From positions 98,311,265 to 98,375,264 of the forward strand of contig JBCNJP010000025.1 of assembly GCA_039602395.1 (NCBI GenBank): a DNA stretch of 64,000 bases. Reading direction: 5' to 3'. Below, piece after piece: positions 1 to 9,575 of this stretch. The position numbers and the translations under genes are program-made. Source of the stretch: Deinandra increscens subsp. villosa (lineage: Eukaryota; Streptophyta; Magnoliopsida; Asterales; Asteraceae). The first letter of the stretch is position 1. Every line of letters starts with the position of its first letter. The notes beneath the pieces are model-generated. The model had not been told where the DNA came from and made no database searches. It saw nothing but the letters and a program-made list of their open reading frames with translations.

Positions 1-188
1 AGTCGAGCCAGGTGGAGGCGAACTGCTCCGAGGCTGCGAACCTAAAGGGGATAGTTTTGAAGCCGGGGCATGTGGCGGAGACAGTGTTGTTTCTGGCTTC
101 CGATGAATCGGTGTATGTGAGTGGACAGAATTTGGGGGTTGATGGTGGGTTTACGGTGGTTAACCGGAGCTACGACTCGTCAAAGTAG
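1..188 (+). CDS. SDR family dehydrogenase, 3' end only (runs off left edge)
   Basis: This is the last ~60 codons of a short-chain dehydrogenase/reductase, ending at TAG 186-188. The readable C-terminus contains NLKGIVLKPGHVAETVLF and the cofactor-fold ending VSGQNLGVDGGFT, followed by the tail VVNRSYDSSK. It differs by only a few residues from the C-terminus of the intact gene ending at 14860, and the 3' UTR after the stop is also similar in both. It is therefore a recent paralogue in a local cluster. The catalytic half lies outside the window, so whether this copy is functional cannot be judged. A hAT element sits 91 bp after the stop. Confidence 0.85.
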   Translation, partial: SSQVEANCSEAANLKGIVLKPGHVAETVLFLASDESVYVSGQNLGVDGGFTVVNRSYDSSK

Positions 189-279
189 AGGGTGTTCCCT
201 ATTTTCAGTATTTTGTAACATTAGGTTTTTGATCTCTGTTCGTCAAGTGTCTTTGGTGACCTTTTATTTAGGCTATGGC

Positions 280-791
280 TAGGGGTGTTTAAAAATATCC
301 GAGTCCGAATCCGTATCTGAATTATCCGAAATTCCGTATCCAAATTTATCCGAAAATTTCGGATATCCGAAAATTCGGACTTGGACAATAATTTACCAAA
401 TTTTCGGAAGTTTCGGATACCCGGTATCCGAAAATTTAAATAAATTTTATATTAAAGAAATGAGGAATTATTGAATACTTGGACTATGTTTATTTGTTTT
501 GTCGTTTTTTAGGTCGAATTTATGTTTATTTGTATTTGAAGATTTGGACTATGTTTATTTGTTTTGTCGTTTTGTTGTTCTTTTAGGTTAAATTGTGGTT
601 TTCTAAAAAAACTGGATTTTCAGATATCCTTTATAACTATCCGAGTCCAGTCTGAAATTTCGGATATCCAAAATTTCGAATATCCGAAATTTCGGACTTG
701 AACTTGGACAACGAAAACTAATATCCAAAATTTTCAGATACCCAAAATTCGGATATCCGAAATTCCGGGTATCCGGTTTTTAACCCCCCTA
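280..791. mobile_element. Non-autonomous hAT element made of TCCGAAA/GGATATCC repeats
   Basis: The ends are TAGGGGTGTTTAAAAA on the left and, reverse-complemented, TAGGGGGGTTAAAAACC on the right. They are flanked by a perfect 8-bp direct repeat GCTATGGC (272-279 and 792-799), the target-site size of hAT transposases. The 512-bp body has no coding capacity. It consists of degenerate GGATATCCGAAATTTCGG-type palindromes near both ends around an AT-rich core with a short direct repeat (about 477-510 and 536-570). It is inserted in DNA homologous to the 3' flank of the SDR gene. Confidence 0.85.
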
Positions 792-799
792 GCTATGGC

Positions 800-2022
800 T
801 ATATCCAATTATCCACCTTGCCCCTAGGCGCTCATCTTGTGGGCTTTTGAGTTTTAACGATATATATTGGTTGTATAGTTGTATGCGAGGTACTATATAA
901 CTAGTGGTGTTTTCTTTAAGCTTCTAGTTTTTTCTTTAACTTTAACACTTTGTTCCCGAGTTAATTTAAGGAGTGAAAGGAAAGGGAAGGGAAGGAAGTT
1001 TTAAAAATTTTTGTTCCTGAGTTTCACTTAAGAAGGTAAGGGAAATAAATAAAATAAGGTTGTGTTTCCAAGTTTCATTAAAAGAGAGAAACGGATGGAA
1101 AGTTAGTTCATTTTTTATTGTTTTTCTTTCTTCCAAATCGGAAGGATTTGGAAAGAAAAGAATCACTCCCATTCTCTTTCTTTGTCTTCTTTTCATTTCT
1201 CTTACTTTCCTTTCACTTCTCTTATTTTCCCTCTTTAAGTAAACTCGGGAACACAACATAAGCATGTCTCTCTGCATTCTCTTTTGACAACTATTTTGAT
1301 CTCAAACCAAATTAGACTTCTGGTTGTGAGGGTATCCATTTCTAGACCTTTCTTTCTATTCGCATCTACTAGTGATTAAATAAAATCAAAACCTAGAAAC
1401 TAGATCTATTCTCAAACTCAAATCATCAACCATTGATGAAACTATCACTGATGGCCCAAGAATAAAGAGTCAATATATTGTTCACTGTTCTGAGTTTAAA
1501 GCCCACAAAAATCTATAAATTCCACCTTAACCTATTGAAATTAACAATGGAGGTAAAATTGGAACTATCTACAGCAGTGGGTTGAACAACCGAATCATGT
1601 TTTTGTGCAATGCTCGTGCCTATTGTATCATAGATTCATAGCAAATTGAGCATATACCAATTCTAATTCACAAACACATGTCAAGTAGAAAAAGTAGATT
1701 CACGATAATATATCTTGTTGTGAACAATATCAAGTAACGGATCAGACCTGAATAGAGAAGCAGACTTGCGAATTAGGGCAGAAATCTGAAGTCGAACCTT
1801 TCACCACGGAAAAACGTTGGTCTTCAGCGGAAAACTTCAATGAGGACAGCTTCAAGCTTCGACTAGGGCTATTAGAGAGGAGAGAAAATTGGTGGTTTTG
1901 ATCTTTTGGTAACTACTCGCGCGAATGGAGGCTGATGGGATATAGCGGGAATCGAAAAAAATGTGGGGCTTCTCAATTCTCTTTAAGCGCAAAAAAGATA
2001 TGAAAGAGGAATGATTCATTAA
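800..2022. other. Intergenic spacer with one small inverted-repeat element
   Basis: No gene is supported. At about 949-1259 there is a MITE-like structure with imperfect inverted ends around TTGTTCCCGAGTT...AAACTCGGGAACACAA. Its purine-rich left arm and pyrimidine-rich right arm create spurious ORFs on both strands. From about 1735 to 1920 the minus strand resembles a 5' UTR/first exon (CAG followed by GTCTGATCC), but it has no downstream coding partner. Confidence 0.5.
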
Positions 2023-2031
2023 TAAAACCAA

Positions 2032-3311
2032 GAGTTAAATACGATTTGCGTCTCTGAGGTTTGTCGATTTTAACCCTTTGAATCCATTTTTCAAATTATT
2101 AACATATCTTGGCTCATAGTTTCTTTTCTTAACAAATATATCCCAAGTTTTGCATTTCATTGCCAATTGAGTCCATGAGACTAACAGAGTTAGATTTTTC
2201 TGTTAAACATAAAGGGTATTTCAGTCATTCATACATAAGAGACTACTTATGTAAAATCTCATAAATAATTTAACAACTCTGTTCTTTTTAAGGGGCTATT
2301 TATGTAATTTACATAATTAATAAATAAACAAAACTTTATTTATCTCTCTCTACCCCGTCACCCTCTTCTTCCTCCCCAATATCCAAATCCCTACCGCCGG
2401 TGATGAGTGATCCCACCACCATCACCACCTCTCCACCTCTGACCTACAAACGGAGACAAAACGCCTAACCCAACAAATAAATGAACCTAACCACCCTTAT
2501 AAAAACTTTATTTTGTTCTTTCTACCCCCTGTTCTAGTTTAATTCTAGACTAGATTCATGATTTCGATGGGATTCAAGATGAATATAATGGTACAACTAA
2601 GTGCGAGTTGTATTCCTAAGGGTGGAATTGTCACCCCTTGAAATTCGAATTCTGAATTTGGGGCTTTTTGTGATTTGATTCAATGTCAACATTCGGAATC
2701 ACCAGAGATTTGAAAACTAAGAACCATCGTCGCCGGCCACCGCTCGTAAATTCAGAGAACTTTTTAGCAAATGGTCTTCTACCATCACCGGAGATTCTTC
2801 GTTTCCTACCGCCGCTACATCTTTGGAATCGAGGTTTTTGAGGTAAAGTTTTGATTTTTTTTCCATGATTTTCTGTGTCTGGAGGTGTAATAGAGTGATT
2901 TATGATGCAAATTTCAATCGCAGCTCCGATGCAAATTTCAATCGTAGCTGAATTTTGATGTTCTTGTGGTAAATATGATTCGATTTATGAATTTATAGGT
3001 TCTTGTTCTATATTAATGTACCGATCTAGATGGGAACGAGGGGGGGGGGGGGGGGGGTATTTAAACAAAATTACAAAAAGAACCCCTTAAGTTATGAGTT
3101 GACATTTCTAAACAAATATTTATAAATTAGTCCCTAATCTATAAAAAGACATAAATACCCTTATATTTAACAGAAAAATTTAACTCCGTTAATCTCAGTA
3201 ACTCAGATGACAATAAAATACAAACCTCAGGCAATATTTGTTTATAATTTGGAAAATGGACTCAAAAGGTTAAAATCAAAAAACCACAGGAACGCAAATC
3301 GTATTTAACTC
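2032..3311. mobile_element. Mutator-like element (MULE) with long TIRs and 9-bp TSD
   Basis: The left end GAGTTAAATACGATTTGCG is matched in inverted orientation at the right end, and the inverted similarity continues for roughly 250 bp on each side (2032-2280 and 3060-3311). The element is bounded by a perfect 9-bp direct duplication TAAAACCAA at 2023-2031 and 3312-3320, the hallmark of Mutator-type insertion. There is no transposase ORF, so it is non-autonomous. The unique interior (about 2340-3000) contains GC-richer, exon-like sequence (for example 2700-2840, followed by GAGGTAAAG, a donor-like site) and may be a captured host fragment (Pack-MULE). An 18-nt poly-G run lies at 3040-3057. 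Confidence 0.85.
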
Positions 3312-3978
3312 TAAAACCAATTTTCATACCTCTCAATGGGAAGTTCTCTACTTATGTTCTAGAGGGGCTCTGGTTGTTTTTTTATTTTTATTTTTTAAAC
3401 ATATTACGCTGTAAAATTATAATTTTACATCGAAAATTACATATATATGTAAACTATTTATATTTTAATCATAAAAACTTATGTTAAGTGTTATATGGGA
3501 TTCTAGAGAGTCACATTAGATTGTAATAGATAGGGGTGAGCAAAAAACCGAAAAAACCGAACCGGAACCGAAAAAACCGTAAAAACCGAACCGAAAAAAC
3601 CGAAACCGAACTAAATACCGAAAAAAACCGAACCGAAAAAAACCGAACCGAGACTTATGGTTCGGTTTCGGTTTTGTATGAAGAAAAAACCGAAAAAACC
3701 GAACCGAACCGATTTAATATATAATTATAAAAATTTATTCGTTTTCTTACCTACAAGAGAATTATAATTGCACTCTTAAGCAAAGACTTCTTTGGTGTAG
3801 TTGGTAGTTGGTTTTCTTTAGAGTCTACTGATCATGAGTTCAATTCTTTTCTTCCTCAAAAATGATTTTTTACTCTTACAGCTCAAACGAATTTCATCTC
3901 CTTCCATAACTTTCTTCTCCTTCCATAACTTTGTTCTCCTTCCATAACTTTCTTTCTTTTATTATTCAATTTACCCTT

Positions 3979-4029
3979 ATCCCACATTGACCCTTAAACA
4001 AACTCTGAAGCTCCTTCCCCTCTATATAA
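3979..4029 (+). promoter_or_regulatory. Plant snRNA-type promoter module 1 (USE + TATA)
   Basis: The element ATCCCACATTG (3979-3989) matches the plant U-snRNA upstream sequence element consensus RTCCCACATCG with one change. It is followed after 33 nt by TATATAA (4023-4029). That spacing is the one known for Pol II-type plant snRNA genes; Pol III-type genes are about one helical turn shorter. What follows the TATA box is not a recognisable intact snRNA. Confidence 0.6.
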
Positions 4030-4147
4030 AGAAGAAGTCACTACAACTTCCTTCAATTTCACTTCAGCTTGATCTATATGTCTATATGGATCTAAGCAAT
4101 TATAGATCTAAGCAAGTATTTTTGCTTTTATCAATCAATTTGCCCTT

Positions 4148-4199
4148 ATCCCATATTGTTTCATAAATAAATTTTGAAGCATCCACCCTCTGTATATAA
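4148..4199 (+). promoter_or_regulatory. Plant snRNA-type promoter module 2 (degenerate USE + TATA)
   Basis: ATCCCATATTG (4148-4158) is followed after 34 nt by TATATAA (4193-4199). The spacer wording (TTTGAAGC then CCCTCT) parallels module 1, so these are copies of one unit. Downstream, about 4225-4250 reads GATACGTGTGTATCTG, which may be a degraded U2-like segment. Confidence 0.5.
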
Positions 4200-4424
4200 A
4201 GAAGTTAAGAAGGCGCCTAGCTTGATACGTGTGTATCTGAGCAAGTAGAACTTAGGGCTGCAAATCCTTATAAAATTATGTTGACTGCAAAGTGATTCAT
4301 TGTTTTTTGGTTATCATTACATATCTGAATAATTGATCATTTTTCTAAGTGTAAACTGAGAGTAAAATAATAACTCAGGGCTGCAACTCATTATAAAACT
4401 ATTGCAACTACGAAATTACACAAA

Positions 4425-4490
4425 GGCTCTCTTAGTACAGTTGGTCTACTCTTTGCTGTTTCGTATGAAACATTACGAGTTCGAGTCCCT
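4425..4490 (+). ncRNA. tRNA-like segment with A- and B-box motifs (degenerate)
   Basis: The A-box-like CTTAGTACAGTTGG and the B-box-like GAGTTCGAGTCCC are spaced as in a tRNA gene with internal Pol III promoter. The acceptor stem does not pair, so this is a tRNA-derived relic rather than a tRNA gene. A weaker relative occurs at about 3790-3856 (TGTAGTTGGTAG then GAGTTCAATTC). Each relic sits upstream of snRNA-type promoter modules. Confidence 0.45.
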
Positions 4491-4618
4491 CTTAAGTCTT
4501 CACACATAATGTTTTATTTATCTAGTTTCAGTTTGCTCTAATTTTACAATCCCACATCGGTGCCTTAACAAATATCAAGCTCCTTCCTCTCTTAATTATC
4601 ACTTTGCTCTAATACTTC

Positions 4619-4755
4619 AATCCCACATCGCCCCTTTGAACAATTCTCAAGTTCATTCCTCTCTATATAAGAAAATACAATATTGCAAAGCTTTAAACTC
4701 GGCCCATTGGTCACTAATCGAGCTAAAATGGTTCCATTAGACAATATCTGAGCCT
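4619..4755 (+). pseudogene. U2 snRNA-like pseudogene with its own USE and TATA box
   Basis: A good USE, ATCCCACATCG (4620-4630), is followed after 33 nt by TATATAA (4664-4670). About 25-30 nt further on comes CTCGGCCCATTGG (from 4698) and later AATATCTGA (4743-4751). Plant U2 snRNA begins ATACCTTTCTCGGCC followed by TTTTGGCTAA, and has AATATCTGA about 45 nt further on. Order and spacing of the matching blocks fit, but about a third of positions differ, including the branch-site-pairing region, so it is a degenerate copy. A third USE (4549-4559), whose TATA is lost, lies just upstream. Confidence 0.55.
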
Positions 4756-4960
4756 TGCTTGGGTTTGATGTGGTCGGATCTTCAAAGTTTCGGTTAAAAA
4801 CCGAAAACCGAACCGAATTAAATGTAGAAACCGAAGAACCGAACCGTAAATAAACCGAACCGATCGGTTTTTTGAACCCCAAAAACCGAAACTTCGGTTT
4901 CGGTTTCGGTTTGAGCTAAAAACCGAACCAAACCGAACCGAGCACACCCCTAGTAATAGA

Positions 4961-5249
4961 CGTTGACATGTTATGTTTGTGTAAATAGAAAAGCATTGGG
5001 CCTTGTTTGCCTCTAATAGATCATGATAGGCTTTATTAGCTCATATTTGCTTAACATTACATTAGCATAAACACACATATACATGTCCATACACAAACAT
5101 ATATACTTACTTTCTTTAATGGATCATGTGGGCCCTAATCCCTCATATTGTCTTGTTACAAACTTTGTATTTAAACAGTTGTGCCCAGCTGTAAGTAAAT
5201 CGATCACACTGTATAGTAATAAATAATTACATTTTATACTAATCAATAA
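4961..5249. other. AT-rich spacer
   Basis: No gene or element is recognised in these ~290 bp between the hAT element and the next MITE. Confidence 0.6.
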
Positions 5250-5529
5250 GAGCATTTACAACTCATTGTTCATCTTTATCCATATAATTTATATCTTTAT
5301 CATTATTATTTTTCTTTCCACAACCATAATTAAATAATATATTTTTATATAATTTTCTCTCTCTTTCACTCACAACCAAACATTATTTTTTATAGAATTG
5401 ACAGATTTTTTTAATCAAATATACAGATTTTCAATAATTTTTCTCTCTCCCCACTCAACCATTTACAACCAAACCTTAAATTTTAATGACTGCACCCACA
5501 TAACTCTACAGAACGGACTTGAAATGCTC
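5250..5529. mobile_element. 280-bp MITE with TAA target duplication (PIF/Harbinger-like)
   Basis: Inverted ends GAGCATTTACAACTC and (reverse complement of right end) GAGCATTTCAAGTCC are flanked by TAA at 5247-5249 and 5530-5532. The body is AT-rich, with polypyrimidine stretches such as TTTTCTCTCTC repeated twice, and has no ORF. A related AT-rich body occurs at about 63210-63530. Confidence 0.65.
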
Positions 5530-5735
5530 TAATGTACCATATTGGGCCTTCACTACTTTTAGTGGTCCATTAGGGCTTTTTATTAATTACGTCATATTAG
5601 GTCGGTTATCCTTGGCAAACATTATATTATACTAAGGCTATAGGTAGTCATGGAGCTCCTCCCTTGGATGTATCAGTCCCCTAATCAAGGGGCTCCATTA
5701 TAAAATTGTGTAGTTATAACGTCACTTTAATCATT

Positions 5736-5952
5736 TAACAATCATTAGATTAGCCTAGTGGCAAAGGTGTATGACCATTTACTACGAGGTCTTGGGTTTA
5801 AGTTGCACTTGTAACAAAAAAAATGGGGGTTACCAGTTGTGCTAGGGAGTTTTCTCACCAGTGGTGAGTTTCATCCTGAAAGGGATTGAAGATGATCGGG
5901 TGGGTAGTGTAATGTCCCCGTCAATGATACAAATTTACCGTTAAAAAAACGC
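5736..5952 (+). mobile_element. tRNA-derived SINE
   Basis: The head contains an A-box-like GCCTAGTGGCAAAGG and a B-box-like GAGGTCTTGGGTTTAAG. It is followed by a unique SINE body and a 3' tail GTTAAAAAAAC. Near-identical direct repeats CACTTTAATCATT (5723-5735) and CACTTTAATTATT (5953-5965) flank it and look like the target duplication of a retroposition event. Confidence 0.75.
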
Positions 5953-6283
5953 CACTTTAATTATTACCATTTTTTAATTAACCAATTCATTATCCCCACC
6001 AATCAAAATTGAAGAAAAGAAAATGGGAGAGGCGACATAGATATAATGCGTAAGAGGGCATTTGATCCCATAGTCCCGGGGACGGTGTGCCTGGACGCTG
6101 TGGGCGTTAAAATTATGAGATAGCGCCCACTACGAGCAGACTAATAGCGTTTATTGATATTAAGCTTAAAATAGAAAAAAATACATTTGTTGTAATTAAT
6201 TAATTATCTTAATTGATTTTAAATCACTATTTATTTTCTTTCAAAGTGTGTTTGTTTAGTAATTTATAGGTTTTTACTTTTTA

Positions 6284-6669
6284 GGTCGTGTTTGACATCT
6301 CATAAGTTAGCTTATAAATAGTGGTGTTTTTTTATGTTAACAAACGGGATTTTTTTTAAAAAGATAGTTTATTTTTAAAAAAAACTCCGTTCGGTAATGT
6401 CAAAAAACTAGCTTTTGAAAAGCTAGTTGGAGTAGCATTTCAACTACCTTTTATAATATTTTCAGTTTTACATTTCCCTAACTAATTATTTATACTTTGT
6501 TTTTAATTTATAATTTATTTATATACATGTACTTTTATATCATTTTATATTTTTCAGCTATTTTGTTAACTAGTTTTACCAAACCTTATTTTTTATCAGC
6601 TAGCTTATAGTTTATCAGCTAGCAATTAGCTTATCAGCTAGTTTTTCAAATAGTGCGCCAAACACAGCC
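6284..6669. mobile_element. Tourist-like MITE (PIF/Harbinger), TTA target duplication
   Basis: The ends read GGTCGTGTTTGACA and, inverted, GGCTGTGTTTGGCG, flanked by TTA on both sides (6281-6283 and 6670-6672). The 386-bp interior is non-coding and contains repeated TTAGCTTAT/CAGCTAG motifs near both ends. Size, terminal motif and 3-bp target site fit the Tourist class. Confidence 0.75.
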
Positions 6670-6759
6670 TTAGTGTAAAATTTAATTAATTCTTTTAATT
6701 TTGTATAGTTAATTAAATTATAACTTTTTTAAATTTAAATTTTGGTATGTAAATGATAT

Positions 6760-7215
6760 GTAAAATTAACCATTATTTGAATCATTACTTTGATCGAAAG
6801 ATGTCTTGAATTTTGGAAAGTAGTTTGTAATCTGCCACCACTTAATACATAACAAATGAAATTGTAACAAATTTGTAACGCAAATTACGAAATTTGCTCT
6901 TTTTGGTGGTTTTTGATGATAAATCCGTGGCAAATATATGACTAAAATTTCTGGTTCTAATCTATCACCACTTGCGGTCACTTTATACGTAGCAATGTAG
7001 CAATGCAAAGAGTGTTTTTTTATTCCATATTCTTATGTATTTTGTCACGAATTTCATACCAAATTAAAAAGGTGATAAACTTTGCCCCTTTTGTTGATAA
7101 ACTGGTGGTTAAAATTGCTATCATTTTCTTTTAGTAAATCGGTGGCTAAAATTGCTATCAAAATTTTTAGTGACAAATTCTGGTGATAATTGCCCAAATT
7201 TCTAGTAGTCACTAC
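6760..7215 (-). mobile_element. CACTA-like terminal fragment interrupting the SDR pseudogene
   Basis: Read on the minus strand, the sequence right after the SDR homology (from 7210) is GACTACTAGAAATTTGGGC. This resembles the CACTACTAGAAA terminus of plant CACTA transposons, although the first bases do not match exactly. It is followed by subterminal repeats such as GATAGCAATTTTAGCCACC (several imperfect copies to about 6890). No left end or transposase is visible, so the element class is tentative. Confidence 0.35.
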
Positions 7216-8009
7216 TGGCCTCAACATTCACGCGTTGCAGCTAAACGGAGTCGCCAAAATGAACGGCGAAACGCAGTTAACTCTGATCCCATGAGCCCCC
7301 AACTCGTGACACGCGGTCCGCATCAAACCCACCAAAGTGTGTTTCGACGTCGTGTACGGAAGTGGCCCGGTTCCTCCGAGAGACGCGGACACGCTCGCGG
7401 TGCATATGATGGAGCCCCGTATCTTTTTCTCAACCATGATACGGGCCGCATGTTTGACGGTTGCCATGACTCCACGGACGTTGATGGCCATGGTGTTATC
7501 GTACGTGTTCAGGTCCATGTCCATTAGGCTTGTGATGGGGCCCAGGACTTCCGCGTTGCTGAAAAAGGATGTCGAGTGATCCCTATTTGGTGACTGCATT
7601 GCTTCTCGTCTCTGACGTCACAGTGGCAGTAGCTGACGTTATCGGAATTGGCGAGGGAGGCGATGAGTTGGTTGGCTAAGTCGTCTTGGACGTCGACGAT
7701 GACGACTTTGGCTCCGTGCTCGAGGAATAGTCGAACGGTAGCTTCTCCGATGCCGCTGGCTCCGCAGGTGATAAGTGCTACTTTACCCTCCAATCTACAG
7801 ATGTATGCATAAATGATTAGCTTAAATATATGATATTATTAAAAGACGCAAAATTTCGAACAACTTTTTTTCTTTCGGAAAAGCGGCTAGCGACATATTT
7901 GCGACAAATTTACGACAAAAGAAAGTTCATCGAGACAACGATTGAATTTTCTAGTGGTGAGAAGAGGAGGATGAAGAAGAAGAAAGGTGAATTACCTTAG
8001 CTTGTTCAT
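7216..8009 (-). pseudogene. SDR dehydrogenase pseudogene, 3'-truncated, inverted copy
   Basis: Exon 1 (7996-8009, MNKL plus two bases of Arg), a 201-bp intron and exon 2 (7216-7794) align with the intact gene at 13833-14860. There are several lesions. The cofactor motif TGGASGIG reads TCGASGIG. About 20 bp after CDVRDEKQ are deleted, shifting the frame. The following KYG codons contain TAG. Extra Ts occur near codon 89. The gene stops matching after the codons for EA (7216), where transposon-like sequence begins, so the C-terminal quarter is missing. Its promoter is still recognisable. No product is expected. Confidence 0.9.
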
Positions 8010-8190
8010 GGTAGCTGCCGAGGGGATGAATGGGAGTAGGTAAAGGAAGGATATGATGGAAGAAGTATAACATGAAGTTTATTATAGAGTAAATTAGTGT
8101 TTAAGTCACTCCACTTGGTTTGGATGGGTTAAAATATCAAAACAGTATGGCAACCCTTGTTTTTTTGTAATGATTAGTTATACAAATAAT
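8010..8190 (-). promoter_or_regulatory. Duplicated SDR upstream region (pseudogene copy)
   Basis: Reading on the minus strand, these ~180 bp align with 13645-13832 upstream of the intact SDR gene: the AACCCATCCAAACCAAGTGG block, AATTTACTCTAT..AATAAACTTCAT around the TATA box, and GGCAGCTACCATG at the start codon. The duplication therefore included promoter DNA as well as coding DNA. Here the TATA box has lost one base. Confidence 0.7.
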
Positions 8191-8975
8191 ACTATTTTAA
8201 GATTTTTAGCTATCCACACCTAAACAAAATGGATGTTTTCGTTCAAAAAGTTAAAAAAAGTATTAAAAAAAACATGTTATTTCCACCAACCATTTGTTTC
8301 ACCAACCATGCCTTGGTCGTTCATTTTTCTAAGGCATTCGCAGACCGTAGACACCACTCTTTGTATCAATACACCCAAACCACTATGGTCTACAGTATGC
8401 GGTTGCCTTAGAAAAATGGATGAGCAAGTTGGGCTAGGTGAAGCTCGGTGTAGATGACATGGCAAAAATAAGCTTGGTGGCACCATTGTGGTGCACTCAG
8501 TGAAATGTGAAAGATGGGGTTTGCGGCACATACTGTTCTCTGCTCCTTTCCCCTGCGATGGTCTTGATGGTGGGTCTCGAAGGTGTCTCTCTCTTCCAAT
8601 CTCAACCTTTAATCTTGTTTTTTTAATGTTTAAATTTGTTTAAAATAAATAAAATATTCAAAGTAAAGTAATGGTTGAAAAGGTGATACGAAAGTATTGG
8701 GATGAAAATGAGAAGAGTGGGTGATGTGTTAACAAATAAGGAAGTGATAAAAGTAAAAGATGAAAAATGGATAACCTTAGAAAAAATGGATGCCCAAGCT
8801 AGGGTAGGTGAAGCCAACGGTTGGTGCAATCAAAATGCTCTTTTCTAATTTTTTATTATTTATTATTATTTTTTTTTAACTTTTTGAACAAAAACATCCA
8901 TTTTGGTGGGCGGTGGATAGCCTAAAAAGTCTTCAAATAGTGTTATTTGTATAAATAATCATTCTGAAAAACGGG
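8145..8975. mobile_element. Foldback/MITE structure with ~100-bp inverted arms
   Basis: The left arm (about 8145-8265) contains CTATCCACACC and AAAATGGATGTTTTCG. It is matched in inverted orientation by the right arm (about 8865-8975), with CATCCATTTTGG and GGTGGATAGCC. Outside these, both arms continue into copies of the SDR promoter-distal sequence, so part of the palindrome was built from duplicated promoter DNA. The interior contains a repeated motif (ATGGATGAGCAAG / ATGGATGCCCAAG with GGGTAGGTGAAG) also found at 10188-10220. No coding capacity is supported. Confidence 0.5.
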
Positions 8976-9534
8976 TTGAGTTTTATAGAAAACTAATATT
9001 TTATAAAAAATTAAAGTTTTAAGGAAAAAAGTTATTTTTTAATTTTTTTTTATATGTTTCTTTCATTATTTTAAGAAATACTGAAAAAAGAAAAAACTTT
9101 AAAAATATTTTTGAGTTTAAAAAAAAAATTATGATTTTAGCTTAAAATTAATAAAGCATTATGCAACAATAATATAAATTAGTTTATGAATACTAATTCT
9201 TTATTTTTTACGTTATTCTCATAAACCACATTCATATTTAAGTTAAGTTTCTTCTTTTTAAGTTTTTTAATTATAATACATTATGCAATACAATTAGTAC
9301 TATTAAATGATGCACTAATGAAAAAAATCACTAAATTTTTTATTTTTTAAAATTTCCCCCCTCCCCCCCCCCCCCCCCCTCCCCCCAACATAAATAAAGC
9401 TAATAAAATTATAGACTTTTTGGTGAAATTCTTTTTTAAAATTATTAATATATAAAGAAGTTATGGAAAAAAAAAGTTGATTTTTTATTTTTTAAATAAT
9501 TATTAGTTTTCTATAAATATTATTCCTATAAAAA
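8976..9534. repeat. AT-rich insertion with inverted ends
   Basis: GAGTTTTATAGAAAACTAAT at the left is mirrored by ATTATTAGTTTTCTATAAAT at the right (about 9504-9523), around a very AT-rich body with a C-run at 9363-9379. It splits what appears to be a third partial copy of the SDR upstream sequence (8945-8975 and 9535-9572). No gene is present. Confidence 0.4.
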
Positions 9535-9575
9535 ACAATAGTTGCCCGACTATTTTGATATTTTAAAGCAGTGCA

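Larger units (their letters stand above)
3531..4952. mobile_element. Non-autonomous hAT element carrying snRNA-type promoter and tRNA-like cassettes
   Basis: The termini are TAGGGGTGAGC (left) and TAGGGGTGTGC (right, inverted), with an exact 8-bp target duplication GTAATAGA at 3523-3530 and 4953-4960. Subterminal regions are arrays of AACCGA/AAACCG repeats, a usual hAT feature; they give a spurious Lys/Pro-rich ORF. There is no transposase. The 1.1-kb core holds four copies of an upstream-sequence-element/TATA module (about 3979, 4148, 4549 and 4620), two tRNA-like B-box segments (about 3790-3856 and 4425-4490) and a U2-snRNA-like stretch (4690-4755), each entered separately where supported. 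Confidence 0.85.

Noticed and set aside
966..1277. 103-codon Arg/Lys-rich minus ORF and its plus-strand counterpart
   Set aside because: Both arise from purine- and pyrimidine-rich arms of a MITE-like inverted repeat.
3536..3724. ORF rich in Lys, Pro and Asn (62 codons)
   Set aside because: It is simply the AACCGA/AAACCG subterminal repeat of the hAT element in translation; no domain, and the sequence is explained by the transposon.
7228..7599. 123-codon minus-strand ORF resembling an SDR
   Set aside because: It is the downstream half of the pseudogene after a frameshift and nonsense codon; it lacks the cofactor-binding N-terminus and the C-terminus, so it is not listed as a gene.
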